DNA from: Firmicutes bacterium UBA4981
GTDB lineage: Bacteria > Bacillota > SHA-98 > UBA4971
Direction of reading: 5' to 3'
DNA: 18,984 bases
Assembly (NCBI GenBank): GCA_002398515.1
Contig: DGZL01000135.1
Location: forward strand, 3,315 to 22,298
How positions within the stretch are numbered: the first letter of the stretch is position 1; each line of letters opens with the position of its first letter. The translations under genes and the position numbers were made by a program. The notes beneath the pieces were generated by a model. The model ran no database searches, was not told the DNA's origin, and saw nothing but the letters and a program-made list of their open reading frames with translations. This document shows, piece by piece, positions 15,103 through 18,984 of this stretch.

Positions 15103-15682
15103 TCTGGTACTGCCTTAATTGCGCGCTGACCTCTTCGAGTTGGGCGGAGAGCAGCTTCATCTGAGTCTGGGCCACAGACATGTAGTAATCCAGCTCACCC
15201 CTGCGTTCGCTTCCGCTTTGCTCCATAAGCCTCTTGCACTCGGCATAGATATCAAGAGCATGGTCCATCTCTTTGCGGAGGGATTTCGCCTCTTGTTCCG
15301 CTGCTTGTATGCCAAGTTGCACGTGGGAAACATCGGGAAGGAGGACTTCCTGATACCACTCAGCTTCATCAGCCAGCTCAAAATTGAGAGAGACACATAT
15401 TTGCCTTTCAGTGTGTGCCTGGCCTACTGCCCTTACAAAGGCTATCGGGTGCGGCATCATAACTCCACCGACATTAGCTCTAAAAGGCTCCCCGGGCCAC
15501 ACTGTAAGCCTGTCCTGCGACAGCTTCAGGGATATGTCGGCTCCTCGAGGATCCCGCACAAAATGCACGCGATCTACCTGACCTGTGAGAAAGCCCATCA
15601 AATAAGCGAGCACCGGGTCGTCTCCCACCAGTTTTGTGAAGTTGCTTAGCGCTTCCAATTTCTTGGTTCGACTAATAACCAT
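15095..15682 (-). CDS. Uncharacterised coiled-coil protein, faintly YpiB/UPF0302-like
   Basis: A 195-residue protein without signal peptide or membrane segment, so probably cytosolic. The N-terminal half (about 1-110) is a compact domain with YLMGFLTGQVDRVHFV, DPRGADIS, PFRANVGGVMM and ICVSLNFELAD. The C-terminal half (about 120-195) is highly charged helix, probably coiled coil. From memory, the order YLM, VHFV, PRG, PFR, M, LNF recalls the YpiB/UPF0302 family of Bacillota, but the similarity is weak and not tested. It runs opposite to the exopolysaccharide operon and its end nearly abuts the short Wzz gene. The ATG at 15682 follows GAGGGG with only two bases between, which is short; a TTG eight codons on is an alternative. 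Function unknown. Confidence 0.75.
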   Translation of the reverse strand: MVISRTKKLEALSNFTKLVGDDPVLAYLMGFLTGQVDRVHFVRDPRGADISLKLSQDRLTVWPGEPFRANVGGVMMPHPIAFVRAVGQAHTERQICVSLNFELADEAEWYQEVLLPDVSHVQLGIQAAEQEAKSLRKEMDHALDIYAECKRLMEQSGSERRGELDYYMSVAQTQMKLLSAQLEEVSAQLRQYQKN

Positions 15683-15705
15683 AGCCCCTCAAATCCATTA
15701 CGTGT

Positions 15706-15794
15706 TATTTTCGCCGAAAGGAAACTGCTCTTATCTATATTGTAACGTAAAACCGACTTTTTGAGAGCCTTTTTCCGAAAATACCACGAAAATA
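15706..15794. repeat. Three copies of TATTTTCG in a divergent intergenic region
   Basis: TATTTTCG occurs on the plus strand at 15706-15713 and on the minus strand at 15776-15783 and 15787-15794. The latter two are 11 bases apart, one helical turn. They lie between the divergent hypothetical gene and the glycosyltransferase gene. They could be binding sites, but in AT-rich spacer DNA chance is also likely. Confidence 0.3.
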
Positions 15795-15826
15795 ATCCTG
15801 ACAGACTCAAAACCGGACTGTCATGC

Positions 15827-15855
15827 TTAACGTTTGGCAACTTGCATGATAGAAT
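15827..15855 (+). promoter_or_regulatory. Likely promoter of the glycosyltransferase gene
   Basis: TTAACG (15827-15832) and TAGAAT (15850-15855) are 17 bases apart, each matching the vegetative consensus at four or five of six places. The gene starts 22 bases after the -10 element, giving a very short leader. Confidence 0.45.
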
Positions 15856-15876
15856 TCGGGTATGGAGGGTATTTAA

Positions 15877-16983
15877 TTGAGAGTCCTTTTTGAGCTGCCC
15901 TATGCGGAATTTGGTGGAACCGAAAAACATGTACTTACTCTTATCAGAGCATTAGGCAATAACATAGAACCATGCTTGATAACACCTTACGGTAAGTGCC
16001 TTCCTATTTTCCGTGATCTGGGCGTTCCTTATGAGACAATTCCTCCCTTGATCCTTAAGCCGGGCTTGCAGAACTCCCTCAAATTGCATCATGAAGCTTT
16101 TGACAGACTCTATCAAGAATTCCGGTTTTCTCTTATCCATGTCCATGCAGGGATGGAGCACGCGGTAGCTGCGAGCCTGGCATCCCGCAAAATCCCAGGC
16201 ATGCCAATAGTGTTTACTGTCCACGGTTACCCGGATATCGCCAGCTACCTGACAAGCGGAATCTTCGCCAATAGACTGGTGAACGAGGTTATCTGCGTAT
16301 CCGAGGCTGAGCGAAAAAAGGCCGAAGCATGCGGGTGGTCCAAGGCGAAACTGTCTGTGATTTATAACGGAGTCCCGGCGCGCAAGGTTCCGGAAATACC
16401 CGATGAAATCAGGGACGGTTGGAATATCCCTGAATCCGCTTATGTAATCGGCACAGTAGCCCGGCTGGAGAGGGCAAAAGGCATACGCTACCTTGTCTCG
16501 GCAATGCCAAAGGTCATATCTGGATTTCCCGATACTGTCCTGGTGATAGTGGGCGACGGCAGCAAGCGTTCCGAGCTGACTTCCCTGTCTTGCGAACTCG
16601 GGATTAGTCAAAACGTTATTTTCACAGGGCAACTCACAGATCCCGGCCCCATACTGTCCATTCTGGACGTTTTCGTCCTTCCGTCCTTAAGAGAAGCTCT
16701 TGGAATAGCGATTCTGGAAGCGATGGCATTCTCTCTTCCTGTAGTTGCCACCCGTGTCGGAGGAATTCCTGAAGCAGTAGTCCACAGCGAAACGGGAGTC
16801 CTGCTTCCGCCTGGCAATTCTGAAGCCATTGCCCGAGCGCTCCTTAGACTCGCTGAGAATCCCGCAATGCGCAGGGCATACGGGTCAGCAGGCAAGAAGC
16901 GCCTTCTGGAAGTCTTCACCGACTCCGCCATGGCCCGTCAAACCCTGGCAGTTTACAAACGCGTGCTTGCCGGGAATCAATAG
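15877..16983 (+). CDS. GT4-family glycosyltransferase
   Basis: A 368-residue GT-B fold glycosyltransferase, cytosolic or loosely membrane-bound, that should add a sugar from a nucleotide-sugar donor to a glycan precursor. The N-terminal domain starts MRVLFELPYAEFGGTEKHV, with the glycine-rich loop of the family, and contains HVHAGMEHA and FTVHGYPD. The C-terminal domain has IGTVARLERAKGIRYL, VGDGSKRSEL, VIFTGQ and the E-x7-E pair E273/E281 (REALGIAILEAMAF), followed by PVVATRVGGIPE. The length is normal. The start is TTG at 15877 with GGAGGG seven bases upstream. Its place beside the exopolysaccharide genes suggests a part in making that polymer, but the specific sugar and linkage cannot be told. 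Confidence 0.93.
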   Translation: MRVLFELPYAEFGGTEKHVLTLIRALGNNIEPCLITPYGKCLPIFRDLGVPYETIPPLILKPGLQNSLKLHHEAFDRLYQEFRFSLIHVHAGMEHAVAASLASRKIPGMPIVFTVHGYPDIASYLTSGIFANRLVNEVICVSEAERKKAEACGWSKAKLSVIYNGVPARKVPEIPDEIRDGWNIPESAYVIGTVARLERAKGIRYLVSAMPKVISGFPDTVLVIVGDGSKRSELTSLSCELGISQNVIFTGQLTDPGPILSILDVFVLPSLREALGIAILEAMAFSLPVVATRVGGIPEAVVHSETGVLLPPGNSEAIARALLRLAENPAMRRAYGSAGKKRLLEVFTDSAMARQTLAVYKRVLAGNQ

Positions 16984-16996
16984 ACCCAGGCGGTGT

Positions 16997-17491
16997 CTAG
17001 CGTCTATTCTCAGCAGCCTTTTGCACCAAACCGGCGGATGCGACTACTGCAAGGGCGATCATAGCGTCGATAAGGTGATGCAGCGCTGTTCCCACACCCA
17101 CTACAAGTCCTGCCTTCTGAAGAGAGAAGCCAAATGGAAGCACAATCAGGGCCTCACCTATGGCGTGAATAGGCAATGTCAACATGAGCGCATTCCCGAA
17201 AGGCAGCCCTTTCCTGACGGCATAGGCGCCGGCAGCTCCGAATACTGCGTGAACCGCTGCTCTGGCAGCGATTATAGGCCCCAGCTTGATAAGAAAGCCA
17301 AGCGAAGATCCGAGGCCCACCATCACCGCCACTTGTGGGCTTATCAACATCGCGACCATTACAGGCAGATGGGAAGCTAAAGTAGCAGAAAAAGGCGGTA
17401 TCATGACACTGAGGAAGCCTCCGAATGCCAGTGGTATCAATAATGCCAGTGCAGTCAAAAGTGCTCCGTAAACAACTTCCTTTGTGTGCAT
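16997..17491 (-). CDS. ECF transporter S component, possibly niacin type
   Basis: A 164-residue very hydrophobic protein with five or six membrane segments. Starting MHTKEVVYGALLTALALLIPL, it carries PPFSATLASHLPVMVAMLISP and VMVGLGSSLGFL, which resemble the substrate-binding S subunits of energy-coupling-factor transporters and, from memory, the niacin type (NiaX). Such S units bind a vitamin and work with shared A and T subunits encoded elsewhere; none are in this window. The ATG follows AGGAGG by seven bases. Upstream is a leader of about 130 bases with strong hairpins. The gene converges on the glycosyltransferase gene with a 13-base gap. The ECF assignment is fairly safe; the substrate is a guess. 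Confidence 0.75.
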   Translation of the reverse strand: MHTKEVVYGALLTALALLIPLAFGGFLSVMIPPFSATLASHLPVMVAMLISPQVAVMVGLGSSLGFLIKLGPIIAARAAVHAVFGAAGAYAVRKGLPFGNALMLTLPIHAIGEALIVLPFGFSLQKAGLVVGVGTALHHLIDAMIALAVVASAGLVQKAAENRR

Positions 17492-17538
17492 GGGGCCACC
17501 TCCTGAAACCTCTCGCTCTGCATAGAACAGATGATCCT

Positions 17539-17587
17539 ATTTCAGATGAAATATCGGTCACCGGTGGATAATCCCACTTGGCGACCG
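17539..17587 (-). promoter_or_regulatory. Structured leader before the ECF S-component gene
   Basis: On the minus strand, CGGTCGCC (17580-17587) pairs with GGTGACCG (17555-17562) over eight pairs, enclosing a GTGG/CCAC stem with loop GATTAT. A second perfect hairpin ATTTCA-TC-TGAAAT follows (17539-17552). The CCACC strand of the first could instead pair with GGTGG in the ribosome site before the start codon. I do not recognise a known riboswitch class. Confidence 0.45.
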
Positions 17588-17629
17588 TGGCAGCATTCAC
17601 CTGACTTAGAACATCGCTAATTACATCAT

Positions 17630-17658
17630 AACATATCACATGCCGGCGCCTATAGCAA
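17630..17658 (-). promoter_or_regulatory. Likely promoter of the ECF S-component gene
   Basis: TTGCTA (17653-17658) and TATGTT (17630-17635) are separated by 17 bases, each matching four of six consensus positions. Transcription from here would give a leader of about 130 bases that includes the hairpins at 17539-17587. Confidence 0.5.
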
Positions 17659-17709
17659 CGGAATCAACAATTGACTAGGCTTTCAGAACAACTCTCCCCA
17701 TTAGTCCGG

Positions 17710-18654
17710 TCACCTTTTGGGAGGAATGCTAGACCCCTTCCGCCTAATCCATACTACGACCGCGCCTCCGACTAATAGCAACCCCACAACTGCCAAAACG
17801 ACCATGGGTGTGGAAGACAGCCCAAGAAACGCAACCCCTTGGCGGGCCATCCCGGCGGATACCGGCACAAGAACCGCCAGGACACCTTTGTCTGCATCAT
17901 ACGATCCCAGGAGCCTTTCCTGAGAGAACTTGCCTCCCTCAGGGGCAAGCATGTCAATTACGTTTGGATTAAACTCGAGATTGCTCCCGCCTCCGAAAGT
18001 CCACGAAGTCGCTTCTTCCATGACAGGACGAAAATCGTCGTCTCCGAAAGCGTCCTGAGAACCAATGAGGACGTAGTACCCCCAGCTTGCTTCTGGCTGT
18101 CCGATTATGGGCAGAGGAACCTTGACACGGACAGTTTTGCTGTCAGGAAGCACTCCTGCCTCAAGCCCGTCGGATATTCCTTTAGATTCCTCGTTATCAT
18201 TGGATGTAAACGCCCTACATCCTCCCCATCCTAAAGCCTTAATAAGGATATCCCAGCCATACCTCTTGTCGAAAGCGACCATAGCGCCTTTTCGAATAGC
18301 ATCTGTCCTGCCCGCGCCTTTCGTTGTGTCTATGTATATGTTTATGAGCTGGTGACTGAAACCTTCAGGCGCGTTCCATGTGTTCGTGACCTCGCGAAAC
18401 GTGGTGTCGAAGTATACATATTCTACATCGTAACTTACACGGAAAAACGTAAGGTCAAGCAAACCCGGCAAGAAGGCCTTGTGTGTGGGGTAAGTATACG
18501 TGCCCGGACCGTAATCATCTCCAATTGGGTCGTTCATCTCAAAGGCTACAATCGGCTCAGCTGAAGCTGTCTCCGCCCACAAGTCAACCAATGTCATAAC
18601 AGTAATTATCACGGCGATGACACATAGAACCGCTTTCAAATAGGTGCGCTGCAT
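17710..18654 (-). CDS. Secreted membrane-anchored DOMON-like protein (glucodextranase C-terminal type)
   Basis: About 314 residues. A signal peptide (about 1-32, ending ASA) is followed by a domain beginning FEMNDPIGDDYGPGTYTYP, then FLPGLLDLTFFRVSYD and APEGFSHQLINIYIDTT. This is the pattern of the C-terminal binding domain of glucodextranases and some pullulanases (DOMON-like). Near the end is one membrane segment (about 283-303, MVVLAVVGLLLVGGAVVVW) with a basic tail, so the domain faces outwards and is tethered. No catalytic domain is present; in known enzymes this module is fused to a hydrolase and is thought to bind glycan. The frame opens further upstream, but the ATG at 18654 lies nine bases after AGGAGG and gives a clean signal peptide; an ATG at 18663 directly abuts that site. 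Confidence 0.82.
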   Translation of the reverse strand: MQRTYLKAVLCVIAVIITVMTLVDLWAETASAEPIVAFEMNDPIGDDYGPGTYTYPTHKAFLPGLLDLTFFRVSYDVEYVYFDTTFREVTNTWNAPEGFSHQLINIYIDTTKGAGRTDAIRKGAMVAFDKRYGWDILIKALGWGGCRAFTSNDNEESKGISDGLEAGVLPDSKTVRVKVPLPIIGQPEASWGYYVLIGSQDAFGDDDFRPVMEEATSWTFGGGSNLEFNPNVIDMLAPEGGKFSQERLLGSYDADKGVLAVLVPVSAGMARQGVAFLGLSSTPMVVLAVVGLLLVGGAVVVWIRRKGSSIPPKR

Positions 18655-18819
18655 CGCGTCCATCCTCCTATCCAAAGAACATGTTTTGCCATGCATGATC
18701 GGACAGAACCTAATCTCCCTGCCCCAATGTACATATTCGCGCACCTTTCATGTAATACCACCATAGCGCCGGGTCCTCGGCCGGCCACACGTTTTGGACA
18801 GTCATAACACAACTATGAA

Positions 18820-18984
18820 CTAGACTTGTCCCAGAGCGAAACATACCGCTCCCACCAAACCCGCTTCAGACGCAAGTTCTGCCTTAACTATCCTTACCTT
18901 TTCGAACGCGGCCTTTATCGCACGTCTCTCGGCTGCCCGGCGCAGTGGCTCAAGAAGGAGTTCCCCCATATTTGAGACGCCTCC
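18820..18984 (-). CDS. ROK-family sugar kinase or repressor, C-terminal end only
   Basis: The last 54 codons of a gene cut by the right edge of the window. The translation reads GGVSNMGELLLEPLRRAAE, then a charged helix, and ends AGLVGAVCFALGQV. This is the usual end of ROK proteins (glucokinase-like), where GGxxN/D and LLEPLR precede a final GLxGAAxLA. The part seen does not tell whether it is a kinase or a DNA-binding repressor. The 155-base gap to the next gene shows no T-rich terminator. Confidence 0.8.
   Translation of the reverse strand, partial: GGVSNMGELLLEPLRRAAERRAIKAAFEKVRIVKAELASEAGLVGAVCFALGQV

Noticed and set aside
15952..16632. 226-residue minus-strand frame inside the glycosyltransferase gene
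   Set aside because: Lies wholly antisense to a clear GT4 gene with intact motifs; its translation is low in hydrophobic core pattern and matches nothing known.
16981..17000. Possible terminator hairpin between the convergent glycosyltransferase and ECF genes (TAGAC/GTCTA)
   Set aside because: Only five pairs, a large loop and no T tract in either direction.
17154..17639. 161-residue minus-strand frame covering the leader of the ECF gene
   Set aside because: Overlaps most of the ECF gene in another frame and includes its promoter and hairpins; no domain recognised.

Overview
The window looks like part of the chromosome of a bacterium of the Bacillota with an outer membrane. Bacillota-type signs are a SAM-I (S-box) riboswitch with intrinsic terminator in front of metK, a DegS/DegU-like kinase-regulator pair, a separate BY-kinase plus PHP-type phosphatase (CpsD/CpsB style), an ECF-type vitamin transporter S component, strong AGGAGG ribosome sites and frequent GTG/TTG starts. 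Outer-membrane signs are a Wza-like polysaccharide-export protein with eight SLBB domains and a Wzi-family beta-barrel protein in the same operon. Limnochordia or a similar diderm class would fit, but that is inference; no marker gene that fixes the taxon is present.

Left part (1-6661, all minus strand): a UDP-sugar 4,6-dehydratase of the CapD/FlaA1/PglF type; metK behind its own promoter, SAM-I riboswitch and terminator; then a probable operon of a Gfo/Idh/MocA oxidoreductase, a small soluble DegS-like histidine kinase and a NarL/DegU-type regulator whose receiver has lost the phospho-acceptor aspartate.

Centre (6814-15088, plus strand): an exopolysaccharide secretion and control operon in the order SLBB export protein, Wzz-type chain-length/co-polymerase protein, BY-kinase, tyrosine phosphatase, Wzi-like protein, then a terminator and a second, shorter Wzz paralogue that carries the same ribosome-binding leader as the first. 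The expected cooperation is periplasmic/inner-membrane Wzz + cytosolic kinase/phosphatase cycling to control polymer assembly, the SLBB protein carrying polymer across the envelope, and Wzi attaching or organising it at the surface. CapD (divergent, 4607-6646) and the GT4 glycosyltransferase (15877-16983) would supply sugar precursor and transfer steps. No flippase, polymerase or priming transferase lies inside the window.

Right part (15095-18984): an unassigned coiled-coil protein weakly recalling the YpiB/UPF0302 family, a GT4 glycosyltransferase, an ECF S component resembling the niacin type with a structured leader, a secreted membrane-anchored DOMON-like (glucodextranase C-terminal type) protein, and the last 54 codons of a ROK-family sugar kinase/repressor cut by the window edge. 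No tRNA, rRNA, CRISPR or transposon was seen, and no gene-free stretch exceeds about 300 bases.
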